This document shows positions 22,360 to 32,786 of a DNA stretch of 64,000 bases, piece after piece (positions within the stretch are counted from its first letter, which is position 1; every line of letters starts with the position of its first letter). Source of the stretch: Conus ventricosus (Eukaryota; Mollusca; Gastropoda; Neogastropoda; Conidae). The translations under genes were made by a program, and so were the position numbers. The notes beneath the pieces were generated by a model. The model saw only the letters and a list, made by a program, of their open reading frames with translations. It did not search any database and had not been told where the DNA came from. The stretch spans positions 35,942,353 to 36,006,352 of the forward strand of contig CM031601.1 of NCBI GenBank assembly GCA_018398815.1, written 5' to 3'.

Positions 22360-23543
22360 CAGTGGACCTACCAGAAGGGGCACCTATTGGTCCAGTGAAC
22401 CTACCCAGAGTGGGGCACGCTAAAGGGTCCAGTGGAACCTACCCAGAGTGGGGCACGCTATGGGGTCCAATGGAACCTACCCAGAGTGGGGCACGCTATG
22501 GGTTCTAGTGGAACCTACCCAGAGTCTGGCATGCACGCTATGGGGTCCAGTGGAACCTACCCAGAATGAAAGAAAGCATATGGGGTCCATCGGAACCAAC
22601 CCAGAGTAGGGCAAGCCATGGGGTCCATCGGAACCTACCCAGAGTGGGGCACGCTATGGGGTCCAGCGGAACCTACTCAGAGAGGGGCACGCTATGGGGT
22701 CCAGTGGAACCTACCCAGAATGGGGCACGCTATGGAATCTAGTGGAACCTACCTAGAGTGGGGCATTCACACTATGGGGTCCAGTGGAACCTACCCAGAC
22801 TGGGGCACGCCATTGGGTCGTTCGGAACCTACCCACAGTGGGGCACACTATGGGGTCCATCGGAACCTACCCAGAGTGGGGCACGCTATGGAGTCCAGCG
22901 GAACTTACCCAGAGAGGGGCACGCTATGGGGTCCAGCGGAACCTACCCAGAGAAGGGTGCGCTATGGGGTCCAGTGGAACCTACCCAGAGTGGGGCACAC
23001 CATAGGGTCCAGCAGAACCTACCCTGAGAGGGGCACTCTATGGGGTCCAGTGGAACCTACCCAGAGTGGGGCACAACATAGGGTCCATCGGAACCTACCC
23101 AGAGTGGGGCACGCTATGGGGTCCAGCAGAACCTACTCAGAGTGGGGCACACCATAGGGTCCAGCGGAACCAACCCAGAGTGGGGCACACCATAGAGTCC
23201 AGTGGAACCTACCCAAAGTGGGGCACACCATAGGGTCAAGTGGAACCTACCCAGAGTGGGGTACTATAGGGTCCAGTGGAACCTACCCAGAGTGGGGCAC
23301 GCTATGGGGTCCAGTGGAACCTGCCCAGAGTGGGGCACGCTGTGGCGTACAGTGGAACCTACCCAGAGTGTGGCACGCTATGGGGTCCAGCGGAACCTAC
23401 CCTGAGTGGGACATGTTATGGGGTCCAGCGGAACCTACCCAGAGTGGGGCACGCTATGGGTCCAGCGGAACCTACCCAGAGTGGGGCACGCTATGGGGTC
23501 CAGTGGAACCTACCCAGAGTGGGGCACGGTATGGGGTCCAGTG
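22360..23543 (+). repeat. 38-bp minisatellite array, part 1
   Basis: About 31 tandem units of GGGGTCCAGTGGAACCTACC joined to CAGAGTGGGGCACGCTAT. The period measured at 22861-22899 is 38. Because 38 is not a multiple of 3, each of three frames is open in turn with YGVQWNLPRVG-like peptides; these are not genes. Variants: CACACCAT for CACGCTAT, and GTCCAGCGG for GTCCAGTGG. Continues after a DNA transposon at 24790. Confidence 0.97.
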
Positions 23544-23986
23544 CAGACCTGCCTACCTCATGTTGTGCTCATCAGTAATAACCACAGAGATTTTCAGTAA
23601 TTTTGCATTTCCTTCAGTAATTCCACAGACGCGTAATACACGGCGTTTTTGAACAAATAATGTGTACAAAACTCCAACTACATTTTTAACATTGAACAAA
23701 TAATGTGTACAAAACACCAACTAGGCTACATTTTTAACATTTTAACAAAAAATATAAACAGTAAAAAAGGAACAAAAACAACAAAGCAGAATTAAAATAC
23801 CTTGGGATGATGGCAGATGACGGACTCAGGACAGGAGTTTCAGGTCAATTCAAAGGGTGATAATACTTGACAGTTTGTAACTTACACAGCAGTCACCACA
23901 GATGACACCACTGATGAAGAACCTAATGTACAACCCCCCCCCCCCCCCCCCCCACAAAACAAAAAAAAAATATGTGTGTGTGTGTG

Positions 23987-24073
23987 TGTCCCTGAGCTGT
24001 GCTGACAAGATAGTGGCGAAAATGAAAAGGACCTTTCATTTCGCCACTATCTTGTCAGCACAGCTCAGGGACA
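23987..24073. repeat. Near-perfect 87-bp hairpin inside DNA transposon 1
   Basis: Arms of about 42-44 bases begin TGTCCCTGAGCTGTGCTGAC and end with its complement. The loop is one or two bases and the only defect is one extra A in the left arm. The right arm is the 3' end of the minus-strand transposase remnant (residues LSLSCADKIVAK), so coding sequence has been folded back on itself. Confidence 0.9.
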
Positions 24074-24467
24074 AGTTGTTTTCGCAGATCAGCTCACAAA
24101 ACAGTCTTTCTGCGTTGGTGATCTTCCGTGTGTGGGTCTGACGGCTGCTCTCGCTGGATTTCGTAAACAACGATGTGATCTTCTGACTGGAGGCACTCGC
24201 AGCTGTCTCTTTGTGCATTTTCCCCGAGATTATGGCGCTTGCAGTCATTTGCTCCCCCAGGGTCCGATGGAGAAGTCTGAATTGCACACCGAGCAGAAAT
24301 GAGTATAACAAATCCAGGTCCATGACAAGGCCAAGTCCGCGTGTATTTACTTCGGAACACTTGCTTCTTCGCCTTCTTCCGTTGTGGCACAGTGGTTTTC
24401 GAACCCTCGTCATCGGTTCATGCAAACGTTTAGAAGATTTCTCCGCCATTTTCACAATCGCCGGCAA
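24036..24467 (-). pseudogene. hAT-like transposase N-terminal remnant
   Basis: A 143-codon minus-strand frame without a proper end: it runs into the hairpin. Basic N-terminus (GRRRRSK near residue 30), then KITSLFTKSSESSRQTHT and TNAERLFCELICENNLSLSC. The last segment resembles the helix after the zinc finger in hAT/DUF4371-type transposases, where AE...F..EHN.P...AD is common. No zinc-binding cysteines or catalytic DDE residues are present. Truncated and non-functional. Confidence 0.45.
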
Positions 24468-24789
24468 AAAATCGGTTGAAACTTTGTCTTACAATGGCTG
24501 AACAAAAAGCTTCGAATGGCGCGCACAGATGTGATGGCGTGTCGTGTTGGCCCACAGCACCAGATTGACCATCGCAAGTTCCGAACTAACTGTGGTTTCG
24601 GCTTGAGTCAAGGGAAGTTACTCTGGGGGTCTCGGAAAGGTCTAGCAGTCGACAATTTTTTCGAGTCTGAAATTTGCGTAGTTTTTCAATTTTCTTTTCC
24701 GTAATTTCGCACGGAAAATCGTACCTCCGTAATGGGGGGTTAATTTTTCCCTAAAATTACGGACGATTACGGAAGGGTAGGCAGGTCTG

Positions 24790-26998
24790 CCAGTGGATCC
24801 TACCCAGAGTGGAGCACGCTATGGGGTCCAGTGGAACCTACCTAGAGTGGGGCACGCTATGGGGTCCAGGTGAACCTACCCCAGAGTTTGGGGGACGCTA
24901 TGGGGTCCAGCGGAACCTACCCAGAGTGGGGCACGCTATGGGGTCCAGTGGAACCTACCCTGAGTGGGGCAACGCTATGGGGTCCAGTGGAACCTACCCA
25001 GAGTGGGGCACGCTATGGGGTCCAGCGGAACCTACTCAAAGTAGGGCATGCTATGGGTTCAAGCGGAACCTACCCTTGAGTGGCGCACGCTATGGGTTCA
25101 AGCGGAACCTACCCTGAGTGGGGCACGCTATGGTGTCCAGTGGAACATACTAAGAGAGGGACACGCTATGGGGTCCAGTGGAACCTACCCGAGTGGGGTC
25201 CAGCGGAACCTGCCCAGAGAGGGGCATGCTATGGGGTCCAGTGGAACCTACCCTGAGTGGGGCACGCTATAGGGTCCCGCGGAACCTACCCAGAGTGGGG
25301 TTGCTATTGGGGTCCAGTAGAACCTACCCAGAGTGGGGCACGCTATGGGTCCAGTGAAACCTACCCAAGTGGGGCACGCTATGGGTTCTAGTGGAACCTA
25401 CCTAGAGTGGGGCATGCACACTATGGGGTCCAGTGGAACCTACCCAGACTGGGGCACGCTATGGGGTCCTTCAGAACCTACCCACAGTGGGGTCGGTATG
25501 GAGTCAATCAGAACCTACCCAGAGTGGGGCACGCTATGGGGTCCAGCGGAAGTTACCCAGAGAGGGGCACGCTATGGGGTCCAGCGGAACCTACCTAGAG
25601 AAGGGCACGCTATGGGGTCCATTGGAACCTACCCAGAGAGGGGCATGCTATGGGGTCCAGTGGGACCTACCAGAGTGGGGCACACCATAGGGTCCAGCGG
25701 AACCTACCCAGAGTGGGGCACACCATAGGGTCCAGTGGAACCTACCCAGTGTGGGGCACACCATAGGGTCCAGTGGAACCTACTGAGTGGGGTACTATAG
25801 GTCCAGTGGAACCTACCCAGGGGGGCACGCTATGGGGTCCAGTGGAACCTACCCAGAGTGGGCACGCTATGGCGTACAGTGGAACCTACCCGAGTGGGGC
25901 ACGCTATGGGGTCCAGCGGAACCTACCGAGTGGGACACGCTATGGGGTCCAGCGGAACCTACCCAGAGTGGGGCACGCTATAGGGTCCAGCGCAACCTAC
26001 CCGAGTGGGGCAGGCTATGGGGTCCAGTGGAAGCTACCCAGAGTGGGGCACGCTATGGGGTCCAGTGGAACCTACCCAGAGTGGAGCACGCTATGGGGTA
26101 CAGCGGAACCTACCCAGAGTGGAGCACGCTATGGGGTCCAGGGGAACCTACCTAGAGTGTGGCACGCTATGAGGTCCAGCGGAACCAACCCAGAGTGGGG
26201 CACCTATGGGGTCCAGCAGAACCTACCCCGAGTGGGGCACGCTATGGGGTCCAGCGGAACCTACCCAGAGAGGGGCAAAGCTATGGGGTCCAGCGGAACC
26301 TACTACAGAGAAGGGCACGCTATGGGGTCCAGTGGAACCCACCCAGAGAGGGACAAGCTATGGGGTCCAGTGGAACCTACCCAGAGTGGGCACACCATAG
26401 GGTCCTCGGAACCTACCCAGAGTGGGCACACCATAGGGTCCAGTGGAACCTACCCAGAGTGGGACACGCTATGGGGTCTAGCAGAACCTACCCAGAGTGG
26501 GGCACGCTATGGGGTACAGCGGAACCTACCCAGAGTGGGGCACGCTATGGGGTCCAGCGGAACCTACCCTGAGTGGGGCGCGCTATGGGGTCCAGCGAAC
26601 CGACCCAGTGTGGCATGCTATGGGGTCCAGCGGAACCTACCCAGCATGGGGCAAGCTATGGGGTTCAACGGAACCTACCCAGCGTGGGGCGTGCTATGGG
26701 GTCCAGTGGAACCTACCCAGAGCAGGCGCACTATGGGGTTTAGTGGAACCTACCCAGAGCGGGGCGCGCTATGGGGTCCACTGGAACCTACCCAGAGCGG
26801 GGCGCACTATGGTGGTCCAGTGGAACCTACCCAGAGTGGGGCGCGCTATGGGGTCCAGTGGAACCTACCCATCGTGGGGCCCAGTGCGGGGCACGTTATT
26901 GGGTCCAGTGGAACCTACCCAGCGTGGGGTACGCTATGGGGTTCAGTGGAAACTAACCCAGAGTGGGGCACGCTATGGGGTTCAGTGGAACCATACAA
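24790..26998 (+). repeat. 38-bp minisatellite array, part 2
   Basis: About 58 units, same period and sequence as part 1. Units lose or gain one to four bases more often from 25100 to 26500 (CCCGAGTGG for CCCAGAGTGG). The last units (26600-26990) drift to CAGCGTGGGG and CAGAGCGGGG before the array stops at GGAACCATACAATTG. Confidence 0.97.
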
Positions 26999-27262
26999 TT
27001 GAGTTTCCTCCACTTCATGGACACATTTCTGTGAGTTCTGGTCAAATTTCAGGAACGAAACTGCGTCTGTATATCTCAAGCCTGTCTGAAGTGTGGATAA
27101 CCTCGTCATGTTGTCTCAGACAAGGACACCAAAGGATCATCCTTGCAGGTCTTCCAAAAATAAATTTCAAATTCTGTTGCCCTTCATGCTCTGCTGTCAT
27201 ACAGACCCGTTTTGATTTCCTCTCCATGTTCATGCCTGTAATAAGTTTGTGGCAAAGTCACT
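26999..27262. other. Unique spacer between two minisatellites
   Basis: A 260-bp non-repetitive segment of normal base composition. A plus-strand frame runs from the preceding array into GTKLRLYISSLSEVW and FKFCCPSCSAV before stopping near 27263; the minus strand is also partly open. It could be a host exon piece or an old repeat. No function assignable. Confidence 0.4.
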
Positions 27263-28059
27263 GATACCGTCTCGTTTATATGGACCATGGTTGGATGGAT
27301 GTGGTAGAACTGGCAAAAGTTCACAGTTGTTTATATAGACCGTGGTTGGATGGATGTCGTAGAACTGGCAAGAGTTCACAGTTGTTTGTATAGGCCGTGA
27401 TTGGATGGACGTAGTAGAACTGGCAAGAGTTCACAGTTGTTTATATAGGCCGTGGTAGAACTGGTGGGAGTTCACCGTTGTTTATATAGGCCGTGGTTGG
27501 ATGGATGTGGTAGAACTGGCTAGAGTTCACAGTTGTTTATATGGACCGTGGTTGGATGGATGTGGTAGAACTGGCTAGAGTTCACAGTGGTTTACATGGA
27601 CCGTGGTTGGATGGATGTGGCAGAACTGGCTAGAGTTCACAGTGGTTTACATGGACCGTGGTTGGATGGATGTGGCAGAACTGGCTAGAGTTCACAGTGG
27701 TTTACATGGACAGTGGTTGGATGGATGTGGCAGAACCGGCTAGAGTTCCCAGTGGTTTACATGAACCGTGGCTGGATAGATGTGGCAGAACCGGCTAGAG
27801 TTCACAGTGGTTTACATGGACCGTGGTTGGATGGATGTGGCAGAACTGGCTAGAGTTCACAGTGGTGTACATGGACCGTGGTTGGATGGATGTGGCAGAA
27901 CTGGCTAGAGTTCACACTCGAATCACAGTGGTTTACATGGACCGTGGTTGGATGGATGTGGCAGAACTGGCTAGAGTTCACAGTGGTTTACATGGACCGT
28001 GGTTGGATGGATGTGGCAGAACTGGCTAGAGTTCACAGTGGTTTACATGGACCGTGGTT
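27263..28059 (+). repeat. 55-bp minisatellite array, part 1
   Basis: About 14 units of GTGGTTTACATGGACCGTGG, TTGGATGGATGTGGCAGAAC, TGGCTAGAGTTCACA; the period is 55 in the clean units at 27850-28050. Units before 27560 are shorter or diverged (TTGTTTATATAGGCC). Interrupted by DNA transposon 2. Confidence 0.96.
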
Positions 28060-28875
28060 CAGAGGTGGGAATGAGAAAAAGTGAAAAAGGAGGAAAATTT
28101 TTGCGGGGGTCTGGGGGCCGCTGAAGGCCCCAGTGGGATCCAGGGGCGTTGCCCCTGGTGGGGTCTGGGGGCGAAGCCCCCTGAAGCTGAAGGATTTTTG
28201 TCATTTAACATTGAAAAAATCATAATCGTGACACCAAATGATCAAGATCAAAAGTGTGCATGTGTGAGCGTTTGAATCATGTGTGTCACTCTGTGCAACT
28301 GTGTGTGTGCATGTGTGTGTGTCAAATCATGAAACAAAATATCTATAAAGTATTGACATACCTCTCCACTAGTCCCAGGACTCCATGAAGATCACATGGA
28401 CACAGGATTGCTGGCTGCTGGTCAATAGTTCTTCCACACACTATGACAGACCATACTGAACAGGATTGTCCATTTGCTGGCTACTAATGAATAGTTCTTC
28501 CACACACAATGAAGACCACACTAAACAGGATTGTCCATTTCTGGTTGATAATAGTTCTTCCCCACACACTTTTTCATTTCATTTAACGTGCGAAACATTT
28601 TCGCCTGTCACCAGTCACAAACTTATGAAAAAAGATGGCGGCGAATAAGGTCTGCGGATTATTTCCCTTTGGTTGATAGATTCGGTTAACCGCGTCGTAC
28701 GTTGTTCTTGTACTTGTCTCGGGAGGGCTCATGTTAAACGGAAATGACCGAACGAATCAGTAGGTAGGTTGCTCGACGAGTCATTCGCTGACGTAGTTTC
28801 ACCCCCTCGCCCTCGCATTACGGCCATGCGAGCGTAGGATTTCGCCTAAGGCGGAAGAGCTCTGATAAATGTATC

Positions 28876-28921
<46 letters not shown>

Positions 28922-29011
28922 TCTCAACGGATTTGCATCGATCTCAAAAATGACCTCTGAGGCCTCCAAAAAGGCGGAATTCCGCCGAAAGGCGGAAGAT
29001 TCCCACGTCTG
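28060..29011. mobile_element. hAT-like DNA transposon 2 (952 bp, 6-bp TSD)
   Basis: Termini CAGAGGTGGGAAT and (complement) CAGACGTGGGAAT, 12 of 13 matching. TSD GTGGTT at 28054-28059 and 29012-29017, inside the 55-bp unit. The interior holds a GC-rich motif (GGGGCGTTGCCCC, GGGGGCGAAGCCCCC), short GT repeats, an imperfect triplicate at 28400-28560 (CACTAGTC/GGATTG, TTCTTCCACACAC), a 42-base poly-C and GGCGGAATTCCGCC-type palindromes. No transposase fragment recognised; non-autonomous. Confidence 0.85.
28877..28918 (+). repeat. Poly-C tract, 42 bases
   Basis: Uninterrupted C run inside DNA transposon 2. Its exact length in the genome is uncertain because sequencing handles such runs poorly. 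Confidence 0.95.
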
Positions 29012-29491
29012 GTGGTTGGATGGATGTGGCAGAACTGGCTAGAGTTCACAGTGGTTTACATGAACCGTGGTTGGATAGATGTGGCAGAACCGGCTAGAGT
29101 TCACAGTGGTTTACATGGACCATGGTTGGATGGATGTGGCAGAACCGGCTAGAGTTCACAGTGGTTTACATGGACCGTGGTTGGATGGATGTGGCAGAAC
29201 TGGCTAGAGTTCACAGTAGTTTACATGGACCGTGGTTGGATGGATGTGGCAGAACTGGCTAGAGTTCACAGTGGTTTACATGGACCGTGGTTGGATGGAT
29301 GTGGCAGAAACTGGCTAGAGTTCACAGTGGTTTACATGGACCGGGGTTTTGGATGGATGTGGCAGAACTGGCTAGAGTTCACAGTGGTTTAAAATGGACC
29401 GTGGTTGGATGGATGTGGCAGAACTGGCTAGAGTTCACAGTGGTTTACATGGACAGTGGTTGGATGGATGTGGCAGAACTGGCTAGAGTTC
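29012..29491 (+). repeat. 55-bp minisatellite array, part 2
   Basis: About nine units continuing the array broken by DNA transposon 2. The last unit ends at GCTAGAGTTCA near 29491, followed by GTTGTCAGCAGCAG. Confidence 0.96.
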
Positions 29492-30419
29492 AGTTGTCAG
29501 CAGCAGACAGCTGCTGGATCAGAGCAGGTACCACTTACCCACCACCATTTGACTCAACAACAATGGATTGTCTCCCTTGATAATTTGCCTGATGTCCACC
29601 CGATATTGATCGTTTCCTGTGGACTTCAGGTGCTGGGGCTGAGACTGGTCAAGCCTGTGTGTAGCTGTGTGTATGGTGCCGTGACTACTACATCGACATG
29701 TGAACAATACCACAGAGTGATCAAAAGGTAGATGCTTGCAAAGACAAAGAAAATCATGAAGCCCATGTAACAAGAAAATGTAAAATGCAGAAATGGACAC
29801 ATCAAAATTTATTAGTCTTATTTTGAAGCCAAGTAAAAAGAAAATGTGAAATGCAGCACTGGACACGTAAACACTTTTCGAGTCTTGTTTACATTTATTA
29901 CACATATTTTCCATGCAAATCTGCAAAGCACCCTAATCTCTCCCCAACCCATCCCACCCGAAAAAGAAAAAAAAATGGCGTAAGAGAAATATATTACTAT
30001 ACTGATTATTCTGTTTCCCTAGTATAAAATCATGAAAAAGAGAAAAGCATCCGCATCTGTAGTGAAAAAGTTAGAAACAATTTCCTCCAACTTGTTCCTT
30101 TTCTACCATTCACACTGTAACTGTGACAGAAGCCACGAAACCTCTGCCATACTTCATCCACTACAGGTTATAGTGGTCCTGCCAAATGAATATGGCAGAC
30201 TGTGAACTCTTCCTTGCACTGTCTATTGTTATTCCCATCAACTGTCAACTCTATTTTCCACAATGCAAACAACTTTGGAGATGAAGTACAGCCTATACTG
30301 AGGTAACTCCCTGCCCACCCCACTTCCTTTAGTTTACAATGGTTCTATTCAAGCACAAAACCACTTTTTTTCTTTCCGCTTTCACCCTCTTTATATTAAC
30401 TACTGAGGAAAATCAAAAT
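29492..30419. other. Unique spacer, no gene established
   Basis: About 930 bp of moderately AT-rich, non-repetitive DNA between the 55-bp and 48-bp arrays. A weak internal duplication (AAAATGTAAAATGCAG near 29773 and AAAATGTGAAATGCAG near 29841) is visible. Open frames on the minus strand (29519-29926) show no motif. No promoter, exon or RNA gene can be supported. Confidence 0.45.
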
Positions 30420-32074
30420 AGTATTGACAGCTGATGTAACTGATGACAACAGACAGTGAGGTGAAGGTAACAGCTGATGACAAGACAGTGAGGTGAAGGT
30501 AACAGCTGATGACAAGACGTGAGGTGAAGGTAACAGCTGATGACAACAGACAGTGAGGTGAAGGTAAACAGCTGATGACAAGACAGTGAGGTGAAGGTAA
30601 AAGCTGATGACAACAGACAGTGAGGTGAAGGTAACAGCTGATGACAAGACAGTGAGGCGAAGGTAACAGCTGATGACAAGACAGAGAGGTGAAGGTAACA
30701 GCTGATGACAACAGACAGTAAGGTGAAGTTAACAGCTGATGACAACAGTGAGGTGAAAGTAACAGCTGATGACAACAGTGAGGTGAAGGTAACAGCTGAT
30801 GACAACAGACAGTGAGATGAAGGTAACAGCTGATGACAACAGTGAGGTGAAAGTAACAGCTGAAGACAACAGTAAGGTGAAGGTAACAGCTGATGACAAC
30901 AGGCAGTGAGGTGAAGGTAACAGCTGACGACAACAGACAGTGAGGTGAAGGTAACAGCTGATGACAACAGGCAGTGAGGTGAAGGTAACAGCTGATGACG
31001 ACAGTGAGGTGAAGGTAACAGCTGATGACAACAGACAGTGAGGTGAAAGTAACAGCTGATGACAACAGACAGCGAGGTGAAGGCAACAGCTGATGACAAC
31101 AGATCAAGGTGATGCTACAGTGAGTAGAAGCTAACAGCTGATGACAACAGACCAAGGTGATGCTACAGTGAGGTGAAGGTAACAGCTGATGACAACAGAC
31201 CAAGGTGATGCTACAGTGAAGTGAGGGTAACAGCTGATGACAACAGACCAAGGTGATGCTATAGCGAGGTGAAGCTAACAGCTGATGACAACAGACCAAG
31301 GTGATGCTACAGTGAGGTGAAATGACAACAGACCAAGGTGATGCTACAGTGAGGTGAAGGTAACAGCTGATGACAACAGACCAAGGTGATGCTACAGTGA
31401 GGTGAATGTAACAGCTGATAACAACAGACCAAGGTGATGCTACAGTGAGGTGAAGGAAAACAGCTGATGACAACAGACCAAGGTGATGTTACAGTGAGGT
31501 GAAGCTAACAGCTGATGACAACAGACCAAGGTGATGCTACAGTGAGGTGAAGCTAACAGCTGATGACAACAGACCAAGGTGATGCTACAGTGAGGTGAAG
31601 CTAACAGCTGATGACAACAGACAGTGAGGTGAAGCTAACAGCTGATAACAACACACCAAGGTGATGCTACAGTGAGGTGAAGCTAACAGCTGATGACAAC
31701 AGACCAAGGTGATGCTACAGTGAGGTGAAGGTAACAGTGATGACAACAGAGAGTGAGGTGAAGGTAACAGCTGATGATAACAGACCAAGGTGATGCTACA
31801 GTGAGGTGAAGTTAACAGCTGATGACAACAGACAGTGAAGTGAAGGTAACAGCTGATGATAACAGACCAAGATGATGCTACAGTGAGGTGAAGGTAACAG
31901 CTGATGACAACAGACCAAGGTGATGTTACAGTGAGGTGAAGGTAACAGCTGATGATAACAGACCAAGGTGATGCTACAGTGAGGTGAAGGTAACAGCTGA
32001 TGAAACAGACCAAGGTGATGCTACAGTGAGGTGAAGGTAACAGCCGATGACAACAGACCAAGGTGATGCTACAG
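30420..32074 (+). repeat. 48/34-bp composite minisatellite, part 1
   Basis: Long unit (48 bp): GAGGTGAAGGTAACAGCTGA, TGACAACAGACCAAGGTGAT, GCTACAGT. Short units (about 34 and 30 bp) lack the CCAAGGTGATGCTA part and read GACAACAGACAGT or GACAACAGT. From 30430 to 31090 short units dominate; from 31090 onward long units dominate. Because 48 is a multiple of 3, the minus strand is open for hundreds of codons of CHQLLPSPHCSITLV repeats, which are not evidence of a protein. Confidence 0.97.
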
Positions 32075-32786
32075 CAGGGCTTCTGCTGGGGTGAAAATCT
32101 TTCCGGTCCCAGGGACCCTTCATCAGATTTTTAAGGGGTCCCAGGCTAACATTAAGGGGTCCCTACACCACAATAAAAACAAAAAATATACGTTAAAAAA
32201 TTGCATCCCAGCATACGCACTGCAATTGTCACAGACACATCGTCACAATGAAAACAACAAAATAAACATCAAAAATTGTGTCCTTTTCTCGATCTTGCTC
32301 CTCTGCTACGCTTTTTCGCTTTTGCGACGATGATTTCGTTAACCACGCTTCGAGAGACATGTTGGAAACAAAGGCTTCGCGGAAATGCCTCTCTCCTGCC
32401 GGGAAAATGAAAAGTGTCATCGTGACATCACATGGCTCAAAGTAGGAAAATTCGGTCAACTGAAAACGATGCTGTGGCCTAGCGTTAAGCTTAGTCAGTC
32501 AGCCTCAGCAGACGACAAAAGTGACCGGCGTATGTTGTTAGGAGGCTGCCCTACTCGCTTTGTTACTGTTCAAACTCGAAAAGGGATGGGTTCGGTCCGA
32601 AAGGTAGCAGACCTACGATGTTACGGCACCCAACTTACGATGTTGAAGGCAGTCTTTTCTCACTTTATGTCTGACTTCACCAAAATTTGAAGGGGTCCCT
32701 GGGGACCCCTTACACGGACACCCAGTGCGTCCCGTAGAGTCTTAATGCGTGCTATACGCATTTTTTTTGCGTTTTCAGAAGCCCTG
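32075..32786 (-). mobile_element. hAT-like DNA transposon 3 (712 bp, 6-bp TSD)
   Basis: Perfect 11-bp terminal inverted repeats CAGGGCTTCTG. TSD CTACAG at 32069-32074 and 32787-32792, within the 48-bp unit. The left subterminal part carries repeated GGGGTCCC/GGGACCC words; the right end carries GTGCGTCC and ATACGCA words. A transposase N-terminus begins on the minus strand at 32360. Non-autonomous internal-deletion derivative. Confidence 0.9.
32229..32360 (-). pseudogene. Transposase N-terminal remnant in DNA transposon 3
   Basis: Minus-strand start MSLEAWLTKSSSQKRKS followed by an acidic/basic stretch EEQDREKD, then a hydrophobic tail as the frame leaves coding sequence. The opening MSL..WL..KRK resembles that of DNA transposon 5 (47772) and is common for hAT-like transposases ahead of their zinc finger. 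No catalytic domain. Confidence 0.5.

Larger units (their letters stand above)
23544..24789 (-). mobile_element. hAT-like DNA transposon 1 (1246 bp, 6-bp TSD)
   Basis: Perfect 14-bp terminal inverted repeats CAGACCTGCCTACC and its complement, flanked by CCAGTG at 23538-23543 and 24790-24795. The insertion site is the 38-bp minisatellite, whose unit contains CCAGTG once, so the empty site is visible in neighbouring units. It contains a poly-C/GT simple repeat, a near-perfect 87-bp hairpin and a minus-strand transposase remnant. The 6-bp TSD with CAG termini suggests the hAT subgroup with short TSDs; a superfamily call needs a search. Confidence 0.88.

Noticed and set aside
21289..22508. Frames of 345-398 codons
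   Set aside because: They run across 1000 N and contain almost no real sequence.
22618..26998. Long open frames of YGVQWNLPRVGHAMGSSGTYP-like peptides
   Set aside because: They exist in all three frames because the 38-bp unit lacks stops. This is a minisatellite, not a repeat protein gene.
29519..29926. 135-codon minus-strand frame between arrays
   Set aside because: No motif or homologue recalled, and the frame is rich in F/H/C from AT-rich antisense sequence. Not supportable as a gene.
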